Shown: positions 41,283-52,050 of the stretch, piece after piece
Numbering within the stretch: the first letter of the stretch is position 1
Layout of the letters: every line of letters starts with the position of its first letter
Source: Sporopachydermia quercuum
Taxonomy: Eukaryota > Ascomycota > Sporopachydermiomycetes > Sporopachydermiales > Sporopachydermiaceae
Reading direction: 5' to 3'
NCBI GenBank assembly: GCA_001599295.1
Contig: BCGN01000001.1
Coordinates: forward strand, 2,356,001 to 2,420,000
DNA: 64,000 nt
Program-made: the position numbers and the translations under genes
The notes under the pieces: generated by a model
The model's input: only the letters and a program-made list of their open reading frames with translations
Database searches by the model: none
What the model was told of the DNA's origin: nothing

Positions 41283-41800
41283 ACTAGAGGAAGAAAATGA
41301 AAAAGATGTTAATTCGGTATTGATAAATTGGTAATATATAGAGCATTGGATACTCATAATTTCAATAGTATTCTTAGTTATCCGTTGATAACAAAAGCAA
41401 AATCGTGACACAGAATCAATAAAACGTAGAAGATAGATGTAGACATCCAAGAATATATTGAATAGGCAACCAGTCACTGGATCAATTGTGGAACTGATGT
41501 TATTTATCGACAAATAGAAGAGTCTGAATGAACAATCATTGTAAATTGATGGTTCGCTACAATTAAACAAGAGAGTACTAGATGCTCTTCAGTTCTCAAT
41601 CCACTCTGAAGATAAGCATTCTACGTTGTACCTTACTAACCACTGTTATAACATGCTCTTCATGTATTTTGCTCTACAACATCAAACTACTGTGATTAGA
41701 ACATATTCTATCAAACCTATTATAGAGTTCATGCCATGCTTCTCTTCTTCTTCATCGTTTTCATCATCACTATTATCACCACCTTCTTTGGCACTTCCAC
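41283..41800. other. Convergent spacer between 3-beta-HSD-like gene and YIF1
   Basis: About 520 bases between two 3' ends. A small antisense frame (41268-41570) is not supported. Clustered TTC/TCA repeats at 41735-41800. Confidence 0.45.
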
Positions 41801-43067
41801 CTATAGAACCATAAACCACATCAGAAAGAACTGAACAACAAAACAGTATAGAAAGAGGAACTGGATTTTTCTCTTTCTTTGAGCTGATGAGAATGTTTGA
41901 GCAGTTCCTGTTGCAGGAGGTAAAACAATAGTTCTTAGAGATCTTAGCATGAAGAAAGCTAATGCAAAGAAAACCAAAAAGAACACTAGAAAATTAAGAA
42001 TTTTAGATCCCATGAATGTTGATGCTAATGTACAAATAATAATTCTATGATAAGTTAGTAAGGTGCTAATTTGAGGAGAAATAGGTGGCAATATAAACAT
42101 CGATATAATGTAACCATAAAGCATATGGTACCATAGGTGTAGTATCATAGTATCACAATGTACTTACGGAACAAACTTGTAACCACTGTAAGCAACTAAA
42201 TCAAGAAATTTACTGTCAGCCGATAAGAGATAAGATCCAAGCTTCAATATCAAAATATCCAATAAGCCATAAGCTGCTGTCTTTGACGAATTGTTAACTA
42301 TAGCATCGGCTTTGAAATCGCCATGAAACCCTGCTAAATAAGACCAAAGAACAACAAGACTCACAGCTCCCATTAATGGTATATACAAATCAGGAGCATT
42401 GACATCTTCAATTGGTGTAGCATAAATATCAGGAGCATTTGAACTGGAGTCGGCTCTTCTTGAAATTCTAGACCATGATTTATGTTTATAAGGAAATAAG
42501 ATAAGGAATAGCTTTTTGATCACGTAAGAGTTGGACACTTGGAAATATAGCTTCAAATCTGACACTGAGACATATTTGTGAATCTGTATAGGTACGTTAG
42601 TAAGAGTTGTTTAGTTGAAAGTTCATATGATACTTCAGTGAAAAAAAAAATAAAAAAAAATAAAAACAGAGCTGAAAAAACTCTGGTTGGATGTAGCAGT
42701 AGCTAGCAGTATTTTCAATTCTAAATGACTTCACAACAATAATACTTACTCGTTGTTCAACAAAATCAGAACCAGCCATAACAGCATTTTTTCCTACTTG
42801 TAATCCCATTTGAGTGGTTGAGTCATTGAAAAGGCCCAAATAAGGATTGCCTCCTGCTTCATAAGATGCAGTTCTAGCATGACCGCCTTGCACATTCCCA
42901 CCTGTGCCAGAGTATCCTGTGAACTGTTGCTGAGCATTCAATCTTCCCGGCTGTACCTGCGTTTGATGAGACTGTTGCTGCTGTTGATCCAATTGGATTG
43001 GATGTTGTGGCACTGGATGATGCAATGGTGGAGATATTGCTCCTGTTGGGTACCCTTGGTTATACAT
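41801..43067 (-). CDS. YIF1: YIF1, Golgi membrane protein of the Yip1 complex, two introns
   Basis: Golgi/ER vesicle membrane protein that works with Yip1 and Yos1 in ER-to-Golgi transport. Exons (5' to 3' on the minus strand): 43067-42750, 42583-42168, 42044-41801, giving 325 residues (yeast Yif1 is 314). Exon 1 is Gln/Pro-rich and ends in NPYLGLFNDSTTQMGLQVGK then SDFVEQR. Exon 2 continues IHKYVSVSDLKLYFQVSNSY, LILFPYKHKSW and the first membrane segments. Exon 3 adds membrane segments, then FFMLRSLRT and the C-terminal QFFLMWFMVL. Both junctions join recognisable family blocks without gaps. Divergent from POL2, as YNL263C is from YNL262W. Confidence 0.93.
42045..42167 (-). other. YIF1 intron 2
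   Basis: 123 bases, donor GTAAGT, branch TACTAAC (complement of 42054-42060), acceptor TAG just 9 bases beyond it. It lies between KFVP and IIICTLAS. Confidence 0.88.
42584..42749 (-). other. YIF1 intron 1
   Basis: 166 bases, donor GTAAGT, branch TACTAAC (complement of 42596-42602), acceptor ACAG. It separates VEQR from IHKYV in phase 0. Confidence 0.9.
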
Positions 43068-44405
43068 TGTCAGGTCAGTGGTGTATAATTATCAGACAAA
43101 AGAGATGAAGTACGAGTTGCTTCCTAAGTAAACCCACGTAGTAGTTAATATATTATTGTAAACACTTAGAGCAACTATTTCTAAATTTGCTGAATACTTG
43201 CTGGCAAGTCTGCTTGTCAAATGTCTGAGATGCAGTATCTAACGATTTGTGGAAGATGAATAGTTCGAACAAGCAATTGATGATAAGACCAGACCGGAGG
43301 AGATTCAAACTAAAGAAGAGAAAGCAGATACGGAGCGTTTTAGTTGCTGTAAGTAGTATAGTAGTTTCAGGTAAAGTACACTCAACTTTGGATTTCATAG
43401 TCGGTTGTTTGGTTATGATCGGTGATGGATTGATAATCTTTGTCAAGTGCCTGGAAATGTGGTGGATGATAATGGTGGAAGTTGATGTTGTTTCCGTATT
43501 TTGCGTAATAGCGGATAGGATTCATGTTATTGTTTCCTAAATGTTGAAGAAGTTCTCTCTTCCAAAGTTATGTTTTCCGTCTCAATTCAGGGGGTAGATA
43601 CTGATGTTGATGGTGCTCAGATTNTAAATTGTCTCCGCAATTCAGGCCTCTGTACGGAGATATTAGTGATTTGAGTAGAAGAGAAGAGCTTGCAGTTCTT
43701 CATAATTCAGCTAGATAAAGCAAACATAATACAGTATTATTACTGTATCCTTTCTTTAAAACTACTATTATGGCTGGATGTTTTTTGAAAAGTATACTGT
43801 TATACTTTATGCTTAATACTCCCTTCTCCTACTCATCACTCTATCTCACTCTTTCCCCCTTCATTTTCTCCGCTTTCGCTCTATCTTCACCTAACCTTCA
43901 AAGCGCGTGATTGTCAATTTACGCGTTTGTACGCGTTCAGGTAAGCCTCACAAACAATACAATTCTCATTCTGTGACTATTTTTCTATCTTTTTATTTTG
44001 GGTTCTGTTATTACTATTGTTTGTTTGATATTATTATAAACAATCCAATTGAGGCTGATAAACCATAGGGAAAGCTGTGCTTCTTTTTACTGCATTTATA
44101 TCGACGAAACACTTCATTGCATTTGATCAGTAGTTTATACTATCGCTATACTATTGACATTCAAACTATACACGGCATTATAGTCAATCTACCAAAGTGA
44201 CGTGCCTCACTGATAGTAATTGAGTATTGATAATCGGATCAAACCAGTATCTAATAGTGGTTTCAAACTATTGTTTTTATATCACTCTGCAGGTTTTACC
44301 TTTCTTTTTCATCAGTTCCCATTCTATTCGTTCAACATACATTAGAAAACACACCACCATCATTACACACCATTCCAGCCCCAGACTTCAGATTAAACAG
44401 CGGCT
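43068..44405. other. Divergent intergenic region YIF1 / POL2
   Basis: About 1.3 kb. It holds the two ACGCGT boxes described separately and a pyrimidine-rich stretch at 43840-43880. Overlapping small frames at 43153-43540 on both strands are not supported. N at 43624. Confidence 0.5.
43921..43936. promoter_or_regulatory. Paired ACGCGT (MCB) boxes upstream of POL2
   Basis: ACGCGT at 43921-43926 and 43931-43936, about 470 bases before the POL2 ATG, with a further GCGCGT at 43903-43908. ACGCGT is the MluI cell-cycle box bound by MBF (Mbp1-Swi6), which drives DNA replication genes at G1/S in S. cerevisiae, POL2 among them. Two copies 10 bases apart in AT-rich DNA are unlikely by chance. Binding is inferred. 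Confidence 0.7.
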
Positions 44406-47400
44406 ATGGTCAATGCTCCAAGCTCGCGAGGCAGTTCAACTGCCAGATTCGTAAAAAACCAGAGAGATGCTAATTCTAGTACCAAGGATCGAAATAACTA
44501 TNGCACGATGAACAACAAAACATTCACAGGTAATAGAACAAACAATAGTAGTAGTAACACCAATAATAATGCATTCGGATCAGAAGCAGCTAACGGAACA
44601 ATGTTTGGTTCTCCCGATACAACTTTCAGAATGGAAGCAGTGAAAAAATTCAGCGCTATTGATAAGAAAATGGGATTCGACAAGTTTGAATCTGGACCCA
44701 GTAAGTTAGGATGGTTGATTAATATGCATACAACTACAATTCCGTCAGGTGACACCATAGGAGGCATCGCTGGTGTTGATTATTATTTTCTTGATGTTGA
44801 GGGTGGAGGATTCAAAGGAACTGTTGCCTTTGATCCTTATTTTCTAATATCATGTAAACACGGTTTAGAAACAGAAATTGAAGAGTTTCTGAGAAGAAAG
44901 TTTGAGAAGAACATCAAACGGATAGAAAAGATAGAGATGGAAGATTTGGGTATGGCCAATCATCTAGTAGGTCTTACAAGAACTATGCTGAAACTATCAT
45001 TCCATAATATTAATGAGCTTCTAGCAGCTAGAAGAACATTAATGCCTTTGATTGAAGCAAACAAAGCAAGACAAAAAGCAACAGACGTTTATTCTAACCT
45101 GAATGTTGAAGACGATGAATTCATTGAAGCCAATAAAGCATCATTAGACCTAGTTGAATTCATTGATGATATAAGAGAATACGACGTTCCTTATCATGTA
45201 AGAGTTGCTATTGACTTAGATATAAGAGTTGGTAAATGGTATCATGTTCATGCAAACGATGGGAAGGTTGAACTGCAAGAAGATAAGACAAGAGTAACGA
45301 GAGCTGATCCTGTAGTATTAGCATTTGATATTGAAACGACAAAAGCCCCTCTGAAGTTCCCTGACTCAAAATTCGACCAGATTATGATGATATCTTATAT
45401 GATCGATGGAGAGGGTTTTCTTATCACTAATAGGGAAATCATATCTCAAGATATTGATGATTTTGAGTACACACCTAAACCTGAATTTCCAGGTTTATTC
45501 ACCATTTTCAACGAGCCCAATGAAAAAGCTGTCGTTGAAAGATTCTTTGAACATATTCAAGATTCTCAGCCTACTGTTATTGCAACATTCAATGGTGATT
45601 TCTTCGATTGGCCTTTCATTGATGACAGAGCCAAAATCCATGGCATTTCTATGTATGATGAAATAGGGTTCATGAAGGACAACGAGAATGAGTATAAATC
45701 AAGATACTGTGCGCATATGGATTGTTATCGTTGGGTGAAGCGAGATTCTTATTTACCTCAAGGTTCCCAAGGTTTGAAAGCAGTTACAACTGCTAAGCTT
45801 GGATATAATCCAATTGAGCTTGATCCTGAGTTAATGTATCCTTATGCAAGAGAGCATCCACAGCTGTTGTCAGAATACTCTGTTTCCGATGCTGTGGCAA
45901 CATATTATCTCTATTTCAAATATGTTCATCCATTTATCTTCTCGCTATGTAATATTATTCCTTTAAATCCTGATGAAGTGTTGCGTAAAGGTACTGGAAC
46001 ACTGTGTGAAATGCTATTAATGGTCCAAGCTTACGAAAAGAACATTCTGCTACCAAACAAACATAAAGATCCCTTGGAAAGATTCTACAACGGTCATTTG
46101 CTTGAAACAGAAACTTACGTTGGTGGTCATGTAGAATCTTTGGAAGCTGGAGTTTTCCGCAGCGATCTGCCGACAGATTTCTCTATTGACACAACAGCCA
46201 TTGACGAGCTGGTTCGTGATTTGGATCAAGCTTTGAAGTTCAGTATTGAAGTAGAGGCAAATTCTTCAATGGATCTGGTGACAAATTATGAAGAAATCAA
46301 GCAGGAGATTCTGAGTAAACTGCTAGCTCTCAAGCAAAAGCCTAAAAGTTCTCAATTGCCTTTGATATACCATGTGGACGTTGCTTCTATGTATCCGAAC
46401 ATTATGACCAGTAATCGTCTACAACCTGACTCTATGAAAACAGAACAAGATTGTGCTGCATGCGATTTCAATATCCCAGGGAAAAACTGCGATCGAAGGC
46501 TCAACTGGATGTGGCGTGGAGAATATTTCCCCGCAGAAGCCAACGAATACAATATGATCAAGCGTGCATTGCAGAATGAGAGTTTCCCGGTAAGAGGCAA
46601 CAAAAACTATCTAAAATCATACAATGAGCTCCCATATTCTGAACAAGTAAGCTTGTTGAAGAAGAGACTGAGTGATTACTCCAGAAAAGTGTATCATCGC
46701 GTGAAGCAAACTCAAGAAGTAGAAAGAGAAGCAGTGATCTGCCAAAGAGAGAACCCTTTCTATGTAGACACTGTGCGATCCTTCAGAGACAGAAGATACG
46801 AATTCAAAACATTACAAAAAGTTTGGAAAAAGAACCTTCAGGAAATCCCAAAGGACAAAGTTCATGAGGAAGAAAATGCAAAAAAGCTCATTGTTTTATA
46901 CGATTCATTGCAATTGGCACATAAAGTCATCTTGAACTCATTTTATGGTTACGTAATGAGAAAAGGTTCTCGATGGTATTCGTTGGAGATGGCTGGTGTC
47001 ACGTGCTACACTGGAGCCACAATTATTCAAATGGCACGTGCTTTGGTGGAAAGACTAGGGAGACCCCTTGAATTGGACACTGACGGTATTTGGTGCATTC
47101 TCCCGAAAACCTTCCCGGAAAACTTCACATTCAAGCTATCAAATGGTAAACGCATCTTTATATCTTATCCTTGTGTTATGTTGAATCATCTAGTTCATGC
47201 TAGATTTACTAATCACCAGTATCAAAAACTAGTTGATCCTATAAAGCTAAAGTATGAAACTATTAGTGACAATAGTATCTTTTTCGAGGTCGATGGACCT
47301 TATAGGGCTATGATCCTTCCCACATCCAAGGAAGAAGGTAAAGGATTGAAAAAGAGGTATGCAGTGTTCAATGATGATGGTACTTTGGCAGAATTGAAAG

Positions 47401-50400
47401 GATTTGAACTGAAACGTCGTGGAGAATTGCAATTAGTGAAAAACTTTCAGCAGGAGATCTTCAAGCTGTTCTTAGAAGGCTCAACATTAGAACAATGCTA
47501 TCAATCCGTTGCTCAGGTTGCCAATCGATGGTTGGACGTCTTGGATTCCAAGGGGAAATTTCTTCGTGATGAGGATTTGATGGAATTGATTTGTGAGAAT
47601 AGAAGTATGTCAAAAACACTGGATGAATATGAAGGACAGAAATCTACTTCTATTACTACTGCTAAACGATTAGGTGAGCTTTTGGGTATGGAAATGGTTA
47701 AAGATAAAGGGTTGGCATGTAAGTACATTATAGCCAATCGACCATTAGGGTCTCCAGTCACAGAACGGGCTATTCCTGTTGCAGTTTTCTCCTCGCCAAT
47801 TGAGATAAAACAAGAGTTTTTGAGGAAATGGTTGAAATCTCCAGCGTTAGATGAATTCGACGTTAGACTGATCATTGATTGGCCTTATTATTGGGAACGG
47901 TTAGCATCTGTTGTACAGAAGATTATCACTATTCCTGCTGCTTTACAGCACATCAACAATCCTGTTCCAAGAGTTGCACATCCTGAATGGCTACAGAAGA
48001 AAGTAATGGAGTTGAATTCTAAGTATAAGCAAGGCAGTTTGAGCAAGTTTTTGAAGAAGGACACTGCAAAAGACGCTATGCGTGTTTTACGGGAGATCGA
48101 TGGGAACGCTCTGACTGAGATAGACATTGAGGATCTTGGAAATATGTCTAGGAAAGCTGGAAACGTTGGAAAAGTTGGTATTGCCAAGAAAGCTGTTGTG
48201 CGAGTTTTAAAGAGGAAACGGCCAAAGGACACTGAGAATACACAACAAGCAGATATGGATGATGATGATAATAATAATAACAATAATAACAGTATTTGCA
48301 GTGGCGTTGTTGATGATAATAATGGCAACATAGACACTAATGAACCGCTCTCAACTCCTTTTACTGACTATCCTAAATACTTAGAACTGGCAAAACAGAA
48401 ATGGAAACAACAATTAGTTAAACGATCAAAAACAAAGCAATTATTTGGTGAAAAAGCTTCTTCAGCATCAAAATCAAGTATCACTAATAAATTACGGTCA
48501 CGAACTGAAACTTACGCTTATGCGTCATGGAAAATTATTCAATACATTGAAACTAATATTCCAGGAGAATTGAAAGTATTTGTTCAAATTGGTGAAGCCA
48601 TTCAGACATTCAGATTCATTATCCCTAAAAGAATATATGTTAACTTCAAAACAGGATGTCTGCCATCTGATGATATGAATATTAATAACTGTGAAGTAGA
48701 GAAAGTCAACTATTTTTTACCAGATGGTAGAATCTCACCGAATCTGTTTAAGATGACTTTAGAAGAGAGGAGCTTCCAACAAGAGCTGAATAAACCAGAA
48801 AGCTTTTTAAAGAGCTCAATCATTGAAGGTATCTACGAGAACCAAATAACAGGTATTGATAGAGCTATTATGGAGCTTGGAAGATGTTGCAGTTTGCAGC
48901 AAAGAGAAGCAGGATTGTTAGGTAAGGGTTTAGAACAAGGATTTCCTATGAGTTCATTATCAGCTGTTGAAACAAAGAGCTATTTAGAAAGAAGCCAGTT
49001 CAATTACATTTACTTGTTTCACATTCTTTCTAACCGATATGAAATATTCACAGTGTTTGACTCTAATGAAAATACTGTGAATATGTTTGTTCTTAGACCA
49101 TCAAGTAATTCACCACCCTTGAAAGGATTCAATAGAACATATCAAGAACTTTTCCATAAAAAAAAAGGGAAGCTAGACAATTTGAAAATTATCGTGGATT
49201 ATAAAGAAGACGTGGAATTCTCAGTCAGTTATTATGATGATTTGAGGAAGCTATATAGTAAATTAAATCATTGTATTAAGAAGATGAAAGAGGATGTCAG
49301 TTCGAATAGAAAGATCTTCATCATTCAAACACCTTTCAGCTCAAAGATTAGAAAAATCATTACTGCTATTAGCGAGTTCCCAGTGTTGGAACTGAAAACA
49401 ACAGAGTTCTCTTTCCCCTCGTTAGGATGGGAATTAATCGTGGTGAAAAGAATTATTAATCACATTTTATCGCTAAGTACGTGGATATCATATTTAATAG
49501 GTTTATCGAACTACGCAAATGTGCCTTTATGCAATCTGAAGTCTGATGATGTCAAATATCTTATTGATATAATGTATGCTAGAAAGCTGGTGAAAGCAGG
49601 AAATGTTCTTTGGTGGTCAAGAAATCCTATATGTGATAATGGTGGGAAAGAAGGTGAGAATTCATTTACAATGTTCGATTTTGATGGTAGGAGCAGCAAT
49701 GGCAACTGTAGTAGTTTCCAGTTCCCAGTGATAAATAACTCCAAGTTATACCAAACAAGCTGTTTGGATATAAAGGTATCAAATTTGCTTGTGAATACTA
49801 TCCTCACTAGTACAATGATCAACCAAGCAGAAGGAGCTGATTTGGCTGATGTCGCGATTGAAAATGTCAATGAAGGTTCAATTGAGCTCTTTGCCCAGGA
49901 TTCGTTTTCTCTGCCTGCTTTAAACGTTTTGCGAGTTTTAGTCAAACAATGGTGGGACGAAGCATTGAACGAGAATGCAATTGGCGATTTGATGATCGAT
50001 AATCTCGTTTCTTGGATTATCAAACCAAGCTGTCTGATGTATAACAAAAGGCTGCATTATCATATTCATAATCTGTCTAGGAAAGCTTTTACTCAATTAG
50101 TTGGAGAATTCAGAAGACTGGGCTCAAAAATCGTCTATGGATGTCAGAATAGGCTTATTCTTGAAACTAACAAAGTTAACGTTGGCAATTCGTATTCTTA
50201 TGGTGAATATATCATTAAGACAGTAAGATCTAGGCCATTGTTTAATTTCCTGGATTTGAAGCTGACGAAGTATTGGGATACGTTACTATGGATGGACGAA
50301 TTCAACTATGGAGGTGAATGCTGTAATGAGATTATATCTCAGGATAAACAGAACATGTATATTCAAATGAATTGGCAGATAAAACAGTATTTGCCTTATT

Positions 50401-51305
50401 TACTACAACCAGAATTTGATCGATGGGTGAAAGAACTTATTCAACTGCTATCAAAGAACAAGATTGAAGTGTTGAATGATATGACTCAAAGAAGCACTCA
50501 AGTTGGACATGTATTGAAGAAATATAAAAGCGGAGAAGATGTCGTTGATAACTATGAATTGGGAACCAATGTTTTAGAGAAACTGCGGAATCCATTGATT
50601 AAGAGAGTTAAAATGCTGTATAGAAGACAAAACGAAGCAGCTTTGCATGCTCAATTGGACGAAGAGTTTAAATTTCCCTTGCTGCCAGGATCACATTTGA
50701 AACTGAGTAATCCAACCTTTCAATTGGTGAAGTTTATATGCTCAGTTTTCTCCCTGTGTAAGGAAATCAATCTTGACGTCAGAGCCTTAAGAAGAGATCT
50801 GTATCAACTATTCGATGTTAAGGAGTTCAGCAATGAAGGGATATTCAAGAATCCATGTTTCAGCGTGAAAGTTAGTCAGCTGACATGTGAATACTGTAAT
50901 TATATATGCGATTTTGATTTATGCGCGCAGGATGAGAATATATTCCAAGGTTCATCTGAAGGAATATCAATGAATTCTATGCAAGAAGGTGATAAGAATC
51001 AAGCAACGTTTACTGTTGAATGGAAGTGTGAACAATGCCGGAAATCATACAGCAGAGTTGCCATTGAGGAATATTTGATTGGGTATCTTCATGGATTGTT
51101 ACGCAGCTATTACACGCAAGATTTGAAATGTGGGAAGTGTAATAAGATCAGACAAGACAATATGTCACAGTACTGTTCGTGCTCGGGGCAATATATTGAG
51201 ACTATAGATAGAAAGACATTGACTCGTACGCTTAATCAGTATCAGCGAGTAGCAATGTATTATGATTTAAAGCTTTTGGAGTCATTAGTTGCTGATATAT
51301 CATGA
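44406..51305 (+). CDS. POL2: DNA polymerase epsilon catalytic subunit
   Basis: Leading-strand replicative polymerase with proofreading. 2299 residues (yeast Pol2 is 2222), one uninterrupted frame. Exonuclease motif I is AFDIETTKAPLKFPD (near 306), motif II TFNGDFFDWPF (near 395). Polymerase motif A is YHVDVASMYPNIM (near 655), followed by the Cys cluster CAACDFNIPGKNC, which in yeast holds an iron-sulphur cluster. Motif B is LNSFYGYVMRKGSRW (near 843) and motif C DTDG (near 891). An Asn/Asp-rich hinge lies near 1285-1305. The inactivated C-terminal polymerase half follows, ending in two zinc modules (CEYCNYIC with CEQC, and CGKCNKI with CSC). Start: first ATG of the frame. N at 44502. Tandem with ORC5. 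Confidence 0.99.
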   Translation: MVNAPSSRGSSTARFVKNQRDANSSTKDRNNYXTMNNKTFTGNRTNNSSSNTNNNAFGSEAANGTMFGSPDTTFRMEAVKKFSAIDKKMGFDKFESGPSKLGWLINMHTTTIPSGDTIGGIAGVDYYFLDVEGGGFKGTVAFDPYFLISCKHGLETEIEEFLRRKFEKNIKRIEKIEMEDLGMANHLVGLTRTMLKLSFHNINELLAARRTLMPLIEANKARQKATDVYSNLNVEDDEFIEANKASLDLVEFIDDIREYDVPYHVRVAIDLDIRVGKWYHVHANDGKVELQEDKTRVTRADPVVLAFDIETTKAPLKFPDSKFDQIMMISYMIDGEGFLITNREIISQDIDDFEYTPKPEFPGLFTIFNEPNEKAVVERFFEHIQDSQPTVIATFNGDFFDWPFIDDRAKIHGISMYDEIGFMKDNENEYKSRYCAHMDCYRWVKRDSYLPQGSQGLKAVTTAKLGYNPIELDPELMYPYAREHPQLLSEYSVSDAVATYYLYFKYVHPFIFSLCNIIPLNPDEVLRKGTGTLCEMLLMVQAYEKNILLPNKHKDPLERFYNGHLLETETYVGGHVESLEAGVFRSDLPTDFSIDTTAIDELVRDLDQALKFSIEVEANSSMDLVTNYEEIKQEILSKLLALKQKPKSSQLPLIYHVDVASMYPNIMTSNRLQPDSMKTEQDCAACDFNIPGKNCDRRLNWMWRGEYFPAEANEYNMIKRALQNESFPVRGNKNYLKSYNELPYSEQVSLLKKRLSDYSRKVYHRVKQTQEVEREAVICQRENPFYVDTVRSFRDRRYEFKTLQKVWKKNLQEIPKDKVHEEENAKKLIVLYDSLQLAHKVILNSFYGYVMRKGSRWYSLEMAGVTCYTGATIIQMARALVERLGRPLELDTDGIWCILPKTFPENFTFKLSNGKRIFISYPCVMLNHLVHARFTNHQYQKLVDPIKLKYETISDNSIFFEVDGPYRAMILPTSKEEGKGLKKRYAVFNDDGTLAELKGFELKRRGELQLVKNFQQEIFKLFLEGSTLEQCYQSVAQVANRWLDVLDSKGKFLRDEDLMELICENRSMSKTLDEYEGQKSTSITTAKRLGELLGMEMVKDKGLACKYIIANRPLGSPVTERAIPVAVFSSPIEIKQEFLRKWLKSPALDEFDVRLIIDWPYYWERLASVVQKIITIPAALQHINNPVPRVAHPEWLQKKVMELNSKYKQGSLSKFLKKDTAKDAMRVLREIDGNALTEIDIEDLGNMSRKAGNVGKVGIAKKAVVRVLKRKRPKDTENTQQADMDDDDNNNNNNNSICSGVVDDNNGNIDTNEPLSTPFTDYPKYLELAKQKWKQQLVKRSKTKQLFGEKASSASKSSITNKLRSRTETYAYASWKIIQYIETNIPGELKVFVQIGEAIQTFRFIIPKRIYVNFKTGCLPSDDMNINNCEVEKVNYFLPDGRISPNLFKMTLEERSFQQELNKPESFLKSSIIEGIYENQITGIDRAIMELGRCCSLQQREAGLLGKGLEQGFPMSSLSAVETKSYLERSQFNYIYLFHILSNRYEIFTVFDSNENTVNMFVLRPSSNSPPLKGFNRTYQELFHKKKGKLDNLKIIVDYKEDVEFSVSYYDDLRKLYSKLNHCIKKMKEDVSSNRKIFIIQTPFSSKIRKIITAISEFPVLELKTTEFSFPSLGWELIVVKRIINHILSLSTWISYLIGLSNYANVPLCNLKSDDVKYLIDIMYARKLVKAGNVLWWSRNPICDNGGKEGENSFTMFDFDGRSSNGNCSSFQFPVINNSKLYQTSCLDIKVSNLLVNTILTSTMINQAEGADLADVAIENVNEGSIELFAQDSFSLPALNVLRVLVKQWWDEALNENAIGDLMIDNLVSWIIKPSCLMYNKRLHYHIHNLSRKAFTQLVGEFRRLGSKIVYGCQNRLILETNKVNVGNSYSYGEYIIKTVRSRPLFNFLDLKLTKYWDTLLWMDEFNYGGECCNEIISQDKQNMYIQMNWQIKQYLPYLLQPEFDRWVKELIQLLSKNKIEVLNDMTQRSTQVGHVLKKYKSGEDVVDNYELGTNVLEKLRNPLIKRVKMLYRRQNEAALHAQLDEEFKFPLLPGSHLKLSNPTFQLVKFICSVFSLCKEINLDVRALRRDLYQLFDVKEFSNEGIFKNPCFSVKVSQLTCEYCNYICDFDLCAQDENIFQGSSEGISMNSMQEGDKNQATFTVEWKCEQCRKSYSRVAIEEYLIGYLHGLLRSYYTQDLKCGKCNKIRQDNMSQYCSCSGQYIETIDRKTLTRTLNQYQRVAMYYDLKLLESLVADIS

Positions 51306-52050
51306 TTGGGATTAGTGTATATGTGGAATAAGGCGGAATTAATGAATTAATAAATGCATAAGTTAATTGAGAGTTATAACGAGGTCTCAATCAAGAAACA
51401 GTAGGATAAATTGTAGCATAATTTATGGAATAAAGATCATAGAAAAGATGTAAGACGGCAATACCGGAGACAATATGTNTTGAAAACCAGTAGGAAACAT
51501 TTCCGGAATTATGAGCAGAGTTTAAATTAACGTTGACATTTCAAACCTTACTTGAGTCTTGAGAAATGCTTGCTTAACTATTTTTAGCTTAAATTTGTTA
51601 TCTCTTCCGCTTTCTCTGTGAAAAATAATCTGACTCCTGACGCGTTTTGGTCTTGATTGAAAATTTCCTGAATTGTCATTTAACGAATTGTCACATTTCT
51701 CATCAATTGTTGTTTGCTTGATTTACATCCTTTTATTATAAATAATAGCTCATTGATATCTTTTTTCTAGTATATTGATAGGTAGTTTTTGTTCATTCAG
51801 ACCATCAGATTCAATCAACAAAGTTTCCCATCTGCTCAACTGGCCATTCTGCTGTCAGCTTTTCATTTGACCTAGCTTCAGCCCCTAAACAGAGACACGA
51901 CTATATTCTTCTCTGAAGAATCTTGATTTAATCAACGGCCTCAATTGCTAACTCATGAGAACGACTTATCTGTATTACTGCTTTAAATCAGATTATTACT
52001 TAGAGCATTCTCATAATACTCTCTCACTTGCCTACAATCCTCTTTAAACA
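51306..52050. other. Intergenic region POL2 / ORC5
   Basis: 745 bases. POL2 3' end, then ORC5 promoter with one ACGCGT (51640-51645). N at 51479. No further gene. Confidence 0.5.
51640..51645. promoter_or_regulatory. Single ACGCGT (MCB-like) box upstream of ORC5
   Basis: One ACGCGT about 405 bases before the ORC5 ATG. A single copy is weak alone, but it matches the neighbouring replication gene POL2, which has two. Confidence 0.45.

Noticed and set aside
43153-43540. Overlapping small frames, one with a Cys-rich end (CQQVFSKFRNSCSKC)
   Set aside because: I considered a twin CX9C mitochondrial protein, but the spacing does not fit and there is no clear start or helix pair.
43941-44292. Possible POL2 5' leader intron (GTAAGC donor at 43941, GCAG acceptor at 44292)
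   Set aside because: No TACTAAC-like branch site near the acceptor, and no coding consequence to test it.
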